A stretch of DNA of 64,000 nucleotides from Caldivirga sp. MU80 (GTDB taxonomy: Archaea > Thermoproteota > Thermoprotei > Thermoproteales > Thermocladiaceae). Position 1 is the first letter of the stretch; every line of letters begins with the position of its first letter. A model generated the notes under the pieces. That model saw nothing but the letters and a program-made list of their open reading frames with translations, was not told the DNA's origin and made no database searches. This document shows, piece after piece, positions 16,525-26,312 of this stretch. The DNA lies in contig NZ_LCTF01000005.1 in the NCBI RefSeq assembly GCF_001663375.1, positions 26,475 to 90,474 of the forward strand, read 5' to 3'. The position numbers and the translations under genes are program-made.

Positions 16525-18376
16525 GTTTGAGTAGTAGGGCTACGACGTGTTCGCAGGGCTTGGCCTGTCTCTTGCATTTGCTGCAGCTCCAGGTACCGTT
16601 CCTTAAGTCAACTTCAACCCTGGCCCCGTTGACGTAGCCCCTGATTATTGAGCCCTCCATGGATTCGCCGGTGACCTTATCCAGCAGTAGCTTAGCCCTC
16701 TCAATTGTTAGTCTGGGTATTGTTAACCCCATTATTTTGCTTAACTTGGCCTCGTAGTCACTATCCTTAACCCCCCAGTACTTGTCGAGGTTAATGTCAC
16801 CCCCACCGTACTCAAGCACCCTATTCCTAAGCCTAACCACTATGGGCACCTGCCCACCAACCATGGGCCCCATCATCAGTGACTCACCCACGTTAAGCGA
16901 TGCCAGTATTCTATCCAGGTTACCGTTCATCAACTCCCCAGCCTCAAGTAAAGCCTCCCTATCCTTGGGGTTAACAATCTTAAGCAGTGCGTAGTTTTGG
17001 ACCTGGCTAAGTATGTCTGGGTCTATCTTAGATGGCCTCTGGGTTATTAGGATTAGGAATACGCCGAACTTCCTACCCTCCATGGCTATCCTGGAGAGCA
17101 CACTATACGTCAACGTCCTCCTACCGTTACCCGGGGCAAACCTATGTGCCTCCTCAACAACAATGACGACTGGGTAGGGGTACTTGGGGCCAGGTAGCCT
17201 CCTAACGTAGTTTATCCTAGCCTTAAGCACCCTGTTTAGTATGCTGTAGGCCACGTGGTCCTGGACTGAGTCATCGAGCCCAGCCAGGTTTACTATTGAT
17301 GCGTGCCTAGCCTTAAGGAGTTTAAGCAGTGGCGTGTTTAATGGGGCGTAGACCCTAAGCCTCCTAAGCCTCCTAACGTACCTCTTAGCGGCCAGGGCTG
17401 CGTGGCGGCCTTGGGATTGTGAGGCTAGTTCATTTAAATCGGAGAGCACGGACTTAAGTTTATCGAAGTACCTGTTCCCGCTTAGGTCGCTGGTCGGGTA
17501 CTTGGTTCCAAACAGCCTTTGAAGCATCGCCACCTGTACAGTGTGCCCAGAGGCCACTTGGGAGAGTAGCCTCTCCATGTTCCTCAAGGTGGCTAGCTTA
17601 GGGTCCCCATAGGCCTTGGCGGCCAGTTTAATGCACGTGTGGGCTAGCGTGAAGGCCTCCCTAACCCTAACGGCCTTATCATCAATACCGGATACCGAGG
17701 CCACGTGGTCAGGGTCGGCGGCCATTAAGCCAACCCTATACATGAAGTCGCCCATGTGTTGCTTGGAAAGCCTAAACACCGTTATGCCTGCACCACCCAG
17801 CTTATCAATGGACTCCTTAGCCTTAACGTACTCGCCGTGTGGATCCAGGATTAGGACCGTAGCCCCCAGTTTGAGCAACTCCTCAATTATCAATACACTG
17901 AGCCAGGTCTTACCGTTGCCGGTTGCCCCTATTATAGCCATATGCCTATTAATGGCCCTCTCGTTTAGGCATACCTTAACGTCCTGCAGGCTGGATAAGT
18001 AACCAATGCATAACCTACCCCTCAACCCTAGGTAGGACCTGACCAGGTCTGGGTTAGCCCTATAGACTGGGGTTGATACTGGGGGTGGTGCCTCGGGTAG
18101 CCTCAACACATCCCCAGCCTTCTTACCGATGACAAGTAGCTTAATTAGGATAGTCTCCACGGGCTTAATACCATCATTAAACACCACCGGGGCCAGTGAG
18201 TCGCTGACCCTGTACAACTCACGGCTTATGTCAACGACCTGGGCCAGTATCCTCGAATCCCCTTGGTCGTAGTAAACGTAGTCGAAGAGCCTTATTTCAT
18301 CGGCATACCTTGGGTTAGCTATCATCGTTAACTCATCCACGCCGTTATTGCCAATCACGTAGCCAATAGGCTCCAT
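16487..18376 (-). CDS. herA: HerA-type DNA-translocating ATPase with C-terminal SWIM zinc finger
   Basis: 629 residues, longer than typical HerA (about 500-550). Order: HAS-barrel N-terminus; Walker A GATGNGKT at 150-157; Walker B VVIVVEEAH near 407; LITQRPSKI sensor/arginine region; then a SWIM-type zinc finger, WSCSKCKRQAKPCEHVVAL, near 594-612. The final residues (PSIPPSRSS) are encoded by the last CRISPR repeat. HerA forms a hexamer that drives the NurA nuclease in DNA end resection. It is divergent from nurA across 160 bp, with a TATA-like cacctttaag just before its ATG. The SWIM addition could add DNA or protein binding. Confidence 0.88.
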   Translation of the reverse strand: MEPIGYVIGNNGVDELTMIANPRYADEIRLFDYVYYDQGDSRILAQVVDISRELYRVSDSLAPVVFNDGIKPVETILIKLLVIGKKAGDVLRLPEAPPPVSTPVYRANPDLVRSYLGLRGRLCIGYLSSLQDVKVCLNERAINRHMAIIGATGNGKTWLSVLIIEELLKLGATVLILDPHGEYVKAKESIDKLGGAGITVFRLSKQHMGDFMYRVGLMAADPDHVASVSGIDDKAVRVREAFTLAHTCIKLAAKAYGDPKLATLRNMERLLSQVASGHTVQVAMLQRLFGTKYPTSDLSGNRYFDKLKSVLSDLNELASQSQGRHAALAAKRYVRRLRRLRVYAPLNTPLLKLLKARHASIVNLAGLDDSVQDHVAYSILNRVLKARINYVRRLPGPKYPYPVVIVVEEAHRFAPGNGRRTLTYSVLSRIAMEGRKFGVFLILITQRPSKIDPDILSQVQNYALLKIVNPKDREALLEAGELMNGNLDRILASLNVGESLMMGPMVGGQVPIVVRLRNRVLEYGGGDINLDKYWGVKDSDYEAKLSKIMGLTIPRLTIERAKLLLDKVTGESMEGSIIRGYVNGARVEVDLRNGTWSCSKCKRQAKPCEHVVALLLKPSIPPSRSSLKG

Positions 18377-18536
18377 TCGAATGAAACAGCCTTAAAGGTG
18401 TTATTAAGCATTGTTAGTAAGTAATGTTAAGAATTCCCTATAAGTTTAATACCTTTAGGTATCGGGTTTACGGGATATAACACTAATACTTTAAGCCAAC
18501 ACAGAAGGTTGAAATAACCCAAAGCATGGTTATGCC
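18377..18536. promoter_or_regulatory. Divergent herA/nurA promoter region
   Basis: TATA-like elements face both ways: cctttaag (minus, near 18391-18400) for herA and tactttaagcc (plus, near 18488-18498) for nurA. An inverted repeat gcatgg-ttatg-ccatgc at 18524-18540 straddles the nurA start and could bind a regulator. Confidence 0.45.
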
Positions 18537-19814
18537 ATGCCTGACTTATTCATGGACCTGCTCATTAGGGAATTGAACTCCATATCAAGTGAGATGAAGA
18601 GTGCTGAGGGTAGGTTAAACGGCCTTGAGGGGGTTATCGACGGGCTCTGGATTAACATTAACCCCAGTGGCTCCTTTAGGAATGCCGTCGCCGTTGACGG
18701 TGGGTTACAGGAGGTTAAGTTGGCTAACGGCCACCTGCTCAGTATGGCTAGGGCCATAGCCGTGAATAACATGGGCATGGAGCCCATTAGGGTGGTTAAG
18801 GTTGCATTATTCCCAGAGTCGTCACCAGGCGGTATCCTGACAATGAGCACGCTTGAGGTTAAGGCAGCCCTAGAGGCCATTAACAGGTACGGTGGGTTAA
18901 GGTACGTACTCATGGATGGCTCCCTCTTCGTCAAGCTACTTGAGGCCCTACGAGTCCTACTGCTGGGTAGGAGTATTGGGGAGGTTTACGCAATACCCGA
19001 GGCCGTTGAATTCCTAAACATAACCTCAAGCCTACTCACCGAGGTCTCCAGGAGGGGTGTTAGGTTAATCTTCGTTAGCAAGGACACTAACCTGAGGGTG
19101 TATAAGGAGTACGCTATACTGCGTGAATTAGCCAAGAGTAGTGTTAGTCAGGTTAGTGAATTAGCCAGTGAGGGCTTGAACTACTACTCCGTTACCTGGT
19201 CCAGGAGGCTGAGGCTACGCTTCTTCAACCTAATGAGGAGGCTGAGCGGTACTAGGGAGGCATCGTTAATGGGCCTACTCCTCAACCAATCAGTAAGCGA
19301 CATAACGCTCCTAGCATCGTCAACTAGGAGGGTGGGGATTAGCCATGGGATGGTTAAGCCTATGGTCTTGAGCGGTGGTTTAAGCCCATGGCTAAGTGAG
19401 TTGAGTGACGACGAATTGGTTAGGATGGTTAAGAGGAAGCTTAACGATTCCCTAACCCTGAGGGGGGTTGAGCCCAGCCTAGACCCATCGGTACTGTTTA
19501 ACCTACCTCAAGTGGCCTTAACCTACGTCTCAGCCTCCATGGATGACTCACCAATGTTGGTTGAGGTACCCATTAGGGGTGAGGGATTCCTAAAGAGGCC
19601 GAGGTTCAGGGAATTGAACGATACCAGTGTCCTAACTGAAGTGGCTGGGCTAATGCTCGGCGACTACGTTGACCCGGTTAGGTACAATGGGTTATTAACC
19701 CTGGCCCACGTCTATGCCAATTTCACTGTTGGTCAACTGGGCGAGTACATCGCCATGCTTCAGGATAGGCTTGGCTTAAGGTTCTCTAGGAGACTTGGCC
19801 TAGCGGTGCTTTAG
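18537..19814 (+). CDS. nurA: NurA 5'-3' nuclease
   Basis: 425 residues. The NurA domain shows VAVDGGLQEVKLANG near residue 50, where the first metal-binding Asp sits, and YVLMDGSLF near 122 with the second Asp; the C-terminal region contains YPNGLL-like RYNGLLTLAHVYA. NurA is an Mn-dependent nuclease that works with the HerA ring and Mre11-Rad50 in double-strand-break resection. Divergent from herA, as a shared control region would allow. Confidence 0.85.
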   Translation: MPDLFMDLLIRELNSISSEMKSAEGRLNGLEGVIDGLWININPSGSFRNAVAVDGGLQEVKLANGHLLSMARAIAVNNMGMEPIRVVKVALFPESSPGGILTMSTLEVKAALEAINRYGGLRYVLMDGSLFVKLLEALRVLLLGRSIGEVYAIPEAVEFLNITSSLLTEVSRRGVRLIFVSKDTNLRVYKEYAILRELAKSSVSQVSELASEGLNYYSVTWSRRLRLRFFNLMRRLSGTREASLMGLLLNQSVSDITLLASSTRRVGISHGMVKPMVLSGGLSPWLSELSDDELVRMVKRKLNDSLTLRGVEPSLDPSVLFNLPQVALTYVSASMDDSPMLVEVPIRGEGFLKRPRFRELNDTSVLTEVAGLMLGDYVDPVRYNGLLTLAHVYANFTVGQLGEYIAMLQDRLGLRFSRRLGLAVL

Positions 19815-19867
19815 AATTTAGGTGAAATGGGAACATTTAAAACTAGGTGTTAGCCGTAACAGCTTCA

Positions 19868-20281
19868 ATGAAGTTCTTCGTTAAGGAGCTTGACTACAGT
19901 ACTAGGAGCCGCGTTGAGGTCATTGACATAACGAGTGATGTTGAGGGTGTGGTGAGGGAGAGTGGGGTTAGGAATGGGATTGTGCTTGTCTTCGCACCCC
20001 ACGCCACAGCAGCCGTGGTGCTTAATGAGGCTGAGGAGGGGTTGATGAGGGATATCGTTAACAAGATCCTTGAATTGTTCCCAAGGGAGGGTAACTACGC
20101 CCACAACCTAATTGACGACAACGCCAACTCGCACCTCGCAAGTGCCTTCCTGGGGCAGGGCAAGGATATACCACTCGTCAATGGCTCCATGGTTAGGGGT
20201 ACTTGGCAGAACATCCTCCTCATTGAGCTTGATGGGCCTAGGGCCAGGAGGAGGGTTGTGGTTGAGGTGATTGGCGAATGA
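19868..20281 (+). CDS. YjbQ/UPF0047 family protein
   Basis: 137 residues from ATG 19868 (MKFFVKEL), supported by TATA-like catttaaaac at about 19834. Conserved family features: VFAPHATAAVVLNEAEEGL and AHNLIDDNANSHLASAFLG, then GTWQNILLIELDGPRARR. Members bind metal through conserved His residues and have been linked to thiamine phosphate synthesis activity. Its ATGA overlap with the next gene shows co-translation. Confidence 0.85.
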   Translation: MKFFVKELDYSTRSRVEVIDITSDVEGVVRESGVRNGIVLVFAPHATAAVVLNEAEEGLMRDIVNKILELFPREGNYAHNLIDDNANSHLASAFLGQGKDIPLVNGSMVRGTWQNILLIELDGPRARRRVVVEVIGE

Positions 20282-21174
20282 ACACATACGACATACTTAT
20301 AATGTACCTGGTGGCCGGCTTACTGGCATCGGTTGCGTTAAGCGTACTGGCTATTAGGGCTAAGGTGATTAGGAGGGGTGCAATGCCCCAGTCTGTGATG
20401 GTTGGGACCCTGGTGACCCTTTCAGGGTTTCCCTCAGTCCTACTCTTCATACTATTCCTAGCCTACACAACCCTAGTCACTAGGCTCGGTAAGGAGCGTA
20501 AGGTTAAGCTAGGCGTCGCCGATGATGTGGAGGGTAGGAAGGCTAATCAAGTGGTGGCCGTTGGCTTCACCCCAGCTGTGATGGCCATGGCCAGCTCAAT
20601 TATGTATGCGGTTGGGTTAACCGAGGCGTCTGGGGTATTCCTGGCATCATATGTTGCGTCGTTGGCAGCTGCATCAGCGGACACGTGGGCCAGTGAAATC
20701 GGCGTCCTGTCCAGGGGTAGGCCAATACTGTTCACAATGCCCAGGGCTAGGGTTTCACCAGGCACGTCAGGCGCAGTGACGCCGCTGGGTGAGTTAAGCT
20801 CATTGGCCGGCTCAGCCTCGGTGGCCTTAACCTACCTAGCCCTAACCAGGGTCTTCAACACCTCACCCCTCTGGGTTAAGTTCAACTGGGGTTCGCTTAA
20901 CCCATCGATACAACTGGTTCTACTTATAATTGCACTAGGCTACGTGGGTGAGGTCATGGATAGCGTAATAGGCGCCTTAACTCAACCCAAGTACTACTGC
21001 GATAGGTGTGGTGTGGTGACTGAGCATGAGGTCCACACCTGCGGTGAGAGGACTAGGTTAATCTATGACCCAAGGGTTAAGTTAAGTAACGAGGCTGTTA
21101 ACCTACTTGAGAGCCTAATAGCGGCAGTACTGGCAATAGTAATAACCCTATCATTCAGCCGCTTATTAACTTAA
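20278..21174 (+). CDS. DUF92 membrane protein (possible polyprenyl phosphate kinase)
   Basis: 298 residues with about six or seven hydrophobic helices. DUF92 signature segments are present: the RRGAMPQSVMVG and ADDVEGRKANQVVAVG stretches and SADTWASEIGVLSRG. Plant relatives such as VTE6 phosphorylate phytyl phosphate, so an isoprenoid kinase role is possible. Unusual is a cytosolic loop with CDRCGVVTEHEVHTCG (residues about 240-255), which looks like a small metal site. Coupled to the YjbQ gene by ATGA. Confidence 0.78.
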   Translation: MNTYDILIMYLVAGLLASVALSVLAIRAKVIRRGAMPQSVMVGTLVTLSGFPSVLLFILFLAYTTLVTRLGKERKVKLGVADDVEGRKANQVVAVGFTPAVMAMASSIMYAVGLTEASGVFLASYVASLAAASADTWASEIGVLSRGRPILFTMPRARVSPGTSGAVTPLGELSSLAGSASVALTYLALTRVFNTSPLWVKFNWGSLNPSIQLVLLIIALGYVGEVMDSVIGALTQPKYYCDRCGVVTEHEVHTCGERTRLIYDPRVKLSNEAVNLLESLIAAVLAIVITLSFSRLLT

Positions 21175-21203
21175 TTAACCAGCCCAAGCTGCCTTAACGC
21201 GTA

Positions 21204-21228
21204 TATTCAGGAGTCATACTCCTGAGTA
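21204..21228. promoter_or_regulatory. Inverted repeat, possible operator
   Basis: CAGGAGT-cat-ACTCCTG is a perfect 7-bp inverted repeat, extended to 11 bp with one mismatch (tattcaggagt/actcctgagta). A further half site tattcagga follows at 21227 and a related tatactcag near 21247. It lies 65-90 bp before the small winged-helix-like gene, so autoregulation is one explanation; a terminator for DUF92 is another. Confidence 0.45.
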
Positions 21229-21294
21229 TTCAGGACTAGATAACGTATACTCAGTGAACCATACCTTGTTAAATAACCCAACCCAGGTTTAGTT

Positions 21295-21636
21295 ATGGTT
21301 CAAGAACACGTGAGCTACCCATCGGACTTCAGGGAGATTGAGAGGTGGGTTAGTGAGGCCCTGTATAGGTCGATAAATAGGGCCATGGGCACATGCGTGA
21401 GCTTCACACCTAAGACGCTCCTTGAGTACATTAACAGGGAGAATGTCATACCCGTGGTGTTGACGCTGGTTAAGCATATTCTTGAGGAGCTTTATAAACA
21501 CGGGCTGATTGAGAAGGATCAGAGCAGGAGCATAATTAGGTATAGGGTGTGCAGCAACAGCCCCCTTTGGACGCTGGCTAAGGATAGCCAAGACCCTTCG
21601 AAAATACTGACCCTGCTCATGACGATAGTTGAGTAG
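21295..21636 (+). CDS. Small winged-helix-like protein
   Basis: 113 residues. The middle (TPKTLLEYINRENVIPVVLTLVKHILEELYKHGLIEK) then a beta-wing-like RSIIRYRV suggests a winged-helix DNA-binding fold, though no known family was matched. The upstream inverted-repeat cluster would fit an autoregulated transcription factor. Soluble and cytosolic. Confidence 0.55.
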   Translation: MVQEHVSYPSDFREIERWVSEALYRSINRAMGTCVSFTPKTLLEYINRENVIPVVLTLVKHILEELYKHGLIEKDQSRSIIRYRVCSNSPLWTLAKDSQDPSKILTLLMTIVE

Positions 21637-21638
21637 GT

Positions 21639-22637
21639 TTAGGGCACTAGAAGCACCTTACCTATCCTCGACCCAGATTCAAGCATCCTCAACGCCTCGG
21701 CGAATTCCCTCAGTGGGTACTTGGCGGCCACCACTGGTTCAATGGGCCTAACCTTAACAATGCCGAAGACGGAGGCCACATCACTCCTATTGGCCGCTGC
21801 GTTACCGAGTATCATTATGTCCTTTAGTATTGTGTAACCCAACCTCAATTGGTAGGTTTCATCAGGGTTAACGTTGCCTATGAGAAGTAGCCTACCACCA
21901 GCCCTAAGGCTCCTGATGGATTCGCTAATGGTTGGCGTCCCCACGGCCTCCACAACAACATCGACTCCGCCATTAAACCTCCTCTTAACCTCCTCACTGA
22001 ACCCTGAACCAACTATGATGTCATCGGCGAATTTGCCAAGCACCTTGGCCTTCTCTTCACTCCTGGTGACCGCAATGACCCTAGCCCCCATTGCCCTGGC
22101 CAATTGAACTGCATGAACCCCAACTCCACCACTGGCCCCAGTGACCAGCACTGTCTCGCCCATGTTTAGGTTAATCCTCCTAAATCCCCTGTAGAGCATG
22201 GCTAGGACGCATGGGGTTAACACCGCCAATTCATCACTAACCCAGTCTGGTACCTTAACCAGTGAGTTACCCGTAACCCTGGCGTACTCGGCGAAGAACC
22301 CATCCACCTCCTCACCGAAGCTTAACCTATTCCTGCAGTAAACCTCCTCACCCCTAAGGCACATGTCACACGTCCCATCGATGCTGTGGAGTATTGGAAC
22401 AACCCTATCCCCCCTACTAAACCTAGGGTCCCTAGACTCCTCAACAACACCAACCACCTCATGCCCAAGCACCACTGGGTAACGCATCCTTGGGTAGTAG
22501 CCCCTAAGTTGAAGCAGGTCCCTATAACACAACGCCGCATATCTAATCCTAACCAGGACTTCACCAGCGTTGAGACTAGGCATGGGGATATCCCTAACCT
22601 CAAACCTACCCTTACTGGTAACCACAACAGCCAACAT
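21639..22637 (-). CDS. Zinc-dependent MDR alcohol dehydrogenase/acryloyl-CoA reductase-like
   Basis: 332 residues from ATG 22637; the TATA-like cttaaatag at 22663-22671 fits this start. Medium-chain dehydrogenase fold: LGHEVVGVVE with zinc-ligand Cys near residue 38 (ALCYRD), structural zinc Cys set (CDMCLRGEEVYC), and NADPH-binding GASGGVGVHAVQLA near 165. Relatives in crenarchaea are annotated as acryloyl-CoA reductase or quinone reductase; the exact substrate is unknown. It converges on the small winged-helix gene with 2 bp between the stops. Confidence 0.85.
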   Translation of the reverse strand: MLAVVVTSKGRFEVRDIPMPSLNAGEVLVRIRYAALCYRDLLQLRGYYPRMRYPVVLGHEVVGVVEESRDPRFSRGDRVVPILHSIDGTCDMCLRGEEVYCRNRLSFGEEVDGFFAEYARVTGNSLVKVPDWVSDELAVLTPCVLAMLYRGFRRINLNMGETVLVTGASGGVGVHAVQLARAMGARVIAVTRSEEKAKVLGKFADDIIVGSGFSEEVKRRFNGGVDVVVEAVGTPTISESIRSLRAGGRLLLIGNVNPDETYQLRLGYTILKDIMILGNAAANRSDVASVFGIVKVRPIEPVVAAKYPLREFAEALRMLESGSRIGKVLLVP

Positions 22638-22746
22638 ACACCTAAGGGGCACCAACAGCACTATTTAAGTACTATAAAGATATTTATATGGAAGAGGTGG
22701 AAAAGAAGGAATGTTTTTAATAATCTATAATTGATATTTAGGTTAA

Positions 22747-24900
22747 CTATCTCCTCCTCAGTGCTATTAAAGCCACCACAGCCGCAACCACTATCACCAC
22801 TACTATTATCCCCACTATAGCCAGCGTGCCTATCACAGGCTTCGTCACTGTTACAGTGGTCACCACCGGTGTTGCTGTGGTTACCGTCGTGGTTGTGGTC
22901 ACCGGCACGGTTGTGGTTGTAGTTGTAGCGGTTGAAATGGTAGTGGTAGTGGTGGTTACTGTCGTGGTGGTCACGGGAACAGTGGTTGTGGTAACCACGG
23001 TAGTGGTGGTTACCGGCACCGTGGTTGTTGTGGTGACCGAGGTCTTGAATGATATGTGGGTTAACAGCGCATACCAGCCTGGTGTTGAATGCTGCTCTAG
23101 GTTAATCCATATTGATGAGTCATTAACGGGCCAGTTAATGTACTTAGTGTTAACGAAGACTACGCTAACGGACCAATCCAACTGTATGAACCATGGGTAC
23201 TTGTTAATACCCCACATGGTGTCCGCTATGCACTGGAAGAGCCTCGGCGGCGTCACGGCCTGGTAGCACACCTGGGCCAGGCTCACTGAGGTGCCGTTGG
23301 GGAGCACTATCACGTTATCCCAATGGGTAATGTTATACGTGGCTGTTGGGCCCGAGAAGTAGCCGCTCTCCGGGAAGAATGACGGTATGTAGGGTGAGTA
23401 CGAATCACTGTAGTAGGCGAAGAATAGGTCATACTGCCCCTTCTGAACAATAGTCCTATACTCGGAGCTTGGGAAGGTGACTACCGTTGTAGGTATTCCG
23501 AAGCTTGTTAATGCGTTAGCTATCTCATTGGCGAGCGTGAGTTGCGGTGGAGCGGCACTTGACGATATGTATATTGTTAGTGCGAATTGTGTGCCGTTTG
23601 GAGTGTACCATATGCCATTCACCTTCTTAAAACCAACGGACTCAAGCAACTGAGCAGCTAGGCTTGGGTTATAGGTGTAGTTGACGTAGGCCCACTCAGG
23701 GCCCAGTGAGGCCCAATACTTACTCGTATTAACCAACCACTGCTCGTAGTACACTGGGTTTAGGCCTACCTGAGGCATTGGTGAGGGCAGTATTAATGGC
23801 CCATAGGCAGATTGGGCCAGCTCAGTCCAGTTCACCGCATAGTAGATAGCCTGCCTAACCTGGGTAATCCTCAACCACGGATTAAGGAAGTTGAAGTAAA
23901 GCGCATCACCACCGAAGGCCGGGTAGATGTACATCTTAATGTACGGGTTGCTTAGTATTTGGGGCAGCAGGGTTGGTGATAACGACGTGCCGCCGGTTTG
24001 CCAGTAGCTGAGCTTACCCGTGGCCAATGCTGCATACACCTGGGCCATTGAGGCGTATTGGTAAAGCACTATGTATTGGACCGGTATTTGATTTGCAGCG
24101 TAGAAGTACGGATTCTTACAGAGTAGGATGTACTCAGGTGTTACATCGCACACGTAGAATGGGCCATTGTAAAACGCCATTGATGGCGAGTAGGTGGGCT
24201 TAAGCGTGAATAATTCGTTAATTAGACTTGATATGTTGTGTTCAGCTGATGAAGCCACTGATGGCGGGCCGAAGTTATATAGGTAAACCTGCGAGTAATT
24301 AGCCGTGGCAGCTTCAACTAAAGGCTTCCAGGCACTGTAAGACCAAACTAAGGCAACCCCACCCCAGTCCAGGGTCCCAAATAAATCATCAATCACGTTA
24401 CCCGGTGATGTTGGAGGTAGGTAAAATCCACTAGGCACCATGAAGGCGCACGTTGTATCGTTTATAATGGTAAGGTTACCAGCCATATCATCAACCAGAC
24501 CCAGCATGAGGTTTGTCGCGTAAACGTCATTGCACGTGACCAACTCGCCATTATTCCACCCAGTGTGCCTAAGGTTGAATAGAACCTCAAGGGTGCCGTT
24601 GGGTAGAACCGTCCAGTTCCACCAGCCAGGTCCGGGACCATGGTGTTTGATGTTATATTCAACGAAGCCAGGAAGTCCTGAACGAGACCGTAGGTGGCTA
24701 ACCCACCGTGGAAGATGTTGGGGTTGTACACGGACATACTCGTGATCGGTGGACTCTCAATTATGAACATGTACAGGGTGTTGTAGGGTGTTATGTTGTA
24801 TTGCTGGGCCCTCAAAACTACCTCAGAGCCGATGGGGTTGACTATCGTGAGGTAGCTGACCAAGACTATTACCAGCAATGAGCCTTATTGAAGCCTTCAT
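22747..24900 (-). pseudogene. Membrane-anchored oligopeptide-binding protein of an ABC transporter, two frameshifts
   Basis: A family 5 solute-binding protein. From ATG 24900 the signal sequence starts MKASIRLI, then the hydrophobic part (LVIVLVSYLTIV) continues one base over. That frame runs to NTMVPDLA near 24645, after which WWNWTVLPNG and GWNNGELVTCNDVY continue in the original frame to 22747. So there are a one-base insertion near 24880 and a one-base loss near 24645. The rest is intact: periplasmic-type binding body, a long Thr-rich stalk (TTTTTVPVTTTT type) and a C-terminal membrane anchor. A start at TTG 24878 would avoid the first shift. No permease or ATPase genes adjoin it. Confidence 0.8.
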
Positions 24901-24986
24901 GCACTAGGCTTATTAGCCTAGATATATAAACTTTATTCAAATGTTTATACTAAAAACGTAATTACTAATATATAGCATTACATTGT

Positions 24987-26249
24987 TCATCGCTTAACTT
25001 TAGTAGTTTCCTTAAGTAGAATGAGTTCAACTAGCAACCCCTCCTTAGCCTCATTAACCCATGGCGGGATGTTGACCAGTGCATCGGCTTCAGCTAATGT
25101 TGATGTGAAGGAGCTGCCCGTGATCCTTATGGGTTTAACCACGTAGCCCTCATCACCAAGCTCAACCTTAGCCCTAACCTGCCTCCAGAGACCCCTACCT
25201 GGCTCGGTTGACCCAGCAAGCTTACCGTAGACCCTTGGTATCGGTATAGTGCTAGTTATACCAAGCATAGACTCCACGAATGGTTTAATTAACAGTGTTA
25301 GGGCGTTTAACGCACTTATGGGATGGCCACTAACGCCGAAAACCACACGGCAATCGTCGAACACGGCCACTGTTGATGGCCTACCTGGCCTCATTTTAAC
25401 CCCCCTTACGTAGTACCTAGGCCTTAGTGATGTTATGACCTCGTGCACGTAGTCGATGTCACTTGGGCCTGTCCCACCAGTTATGATGACTATGTTGGAT
25501 TCCACCAGGGCCCCCTTAACTGACTCCATTATTTCACCGTAGGAATCCTTAACGATAACATGCCTCAATACCGTTAGGTAGGGCATGTAGTTGCCCATGA
25601 ACCACTTAACCAGTGAGCCCGTGCTCTCAATAACCTTACCATTCATGAACTCCCTCAACGCCTCCTCCGGGGTGTTTGGCCTAACCAACTCACTGCCCGT
25701 GGATATTACCGATACCTTGAGTCTACTGTAGAACCTAGCCTTAAAGACCCCTGCCTCAAGCAGCGCCGACATTATGTATGGGGTCAAAACAGTTCCCTTA
25801 CTGGCCAGTACTTGGCCCCTCCTCGCATATGAGCCGGGTTCATCAATGTTCTTGCCCACCGGGTAGGCCTTGCTGACGGTGATTAAGTCACCGTTAACCG
25901 TCACGTCCTCCTCTGGGACAACCACATCAGCACCCCTTGGCAGGTAAGCGCCGGTCGTTACGTAGTAGGCCTCACCCTTACCCAAAACGCCACTCGGCAC
26001 CTGCCCTATCAACACAGACCCCACTACCTTGAATGTGCCAGGCGTCTCACTTGACCTAACGGCGAACCCATCGTAGGCTGCCCTTGGCATTATCGGTGTG
26101 TCGAAGGGTGCAACCACGTCGTCCGCTAGGACTAGGCCCACCGCATCCCATAGGGCCAACTCCACGGTGCCTGGGTTACACCTGGGTGCATTACCCAGCA
26201 CCTCGTCTAGGTCGTGTAGCGTTATGTACTTATCCTCATGTAGCCTCAT
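24987..26249 (-). CDS. moeA: Molybdopterin molybdenumtransferase MoeA
   Basis: 420 residues. MoeA features: PIMPRAAYDGFAVRS near residue 54, VTTGAYLPRGADVVVPEEDV near 95, ISTGSELV near 185, ITGGTGPSDIDY near 250 and MRPGRPSTVAVF. It inserts molybdate or tungstate into adenylated molybdopterin. TATA-like tttaaaagc about 23 bp upstream gives a leaderless start. The next gene upstream on the same strand is a MobA-like protein, so the two probably serve Mo/W cofactor synthesis. Confidence 0.92.
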   Translation of the reverse strand: MRLHEDKYITLHDLDEVLGNAPRCNPGTVELALWDAVGLVLADDVVAPFDTPIMPRAAYDGFAVRSSETPGTFKVVGSVLIGQVPSGVLGKGEAYYVTTGAYLPRGADVVVPEEDVTVNGDLITVSKAYPVGKNIDEPGSYARRGQVLASKGTVLTPYIMSALLEAGVFKARFYSRLKVSVISTGSELVRPNTPEEALREFMNGKVIESTGSLVKWFMGNYMPYLTVLRHVIVKDSYGEIMESVKGALVESNIVIITGGTGPSDIDYVHEVITSLRPRYYVRGVKMRPGRPSTVAVFDDCRVVFGVSGHPISALNALTLLIKPFVESMLGITSTIPIPRVYGKLAGSTEPGRGLWRQVRAKVELGDEGYVVKPIRITGSSFTSTLAEADALVNIPPWVNEAKEGLLVELILLKETTKVKR

Positions 26250-26312
26250 TAATTCTAAATGCTTATTAGTGCTTTTAAACCAGCCGTGGCCATTTTTTAG
26301 TCATGCATTTAA

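Noticed and set aside
22826..23266. Val/Thr-rich open frame on the plus strand
   Set aside because: It is the antisense shadow of the Thr-rich stalk of the binding protein.
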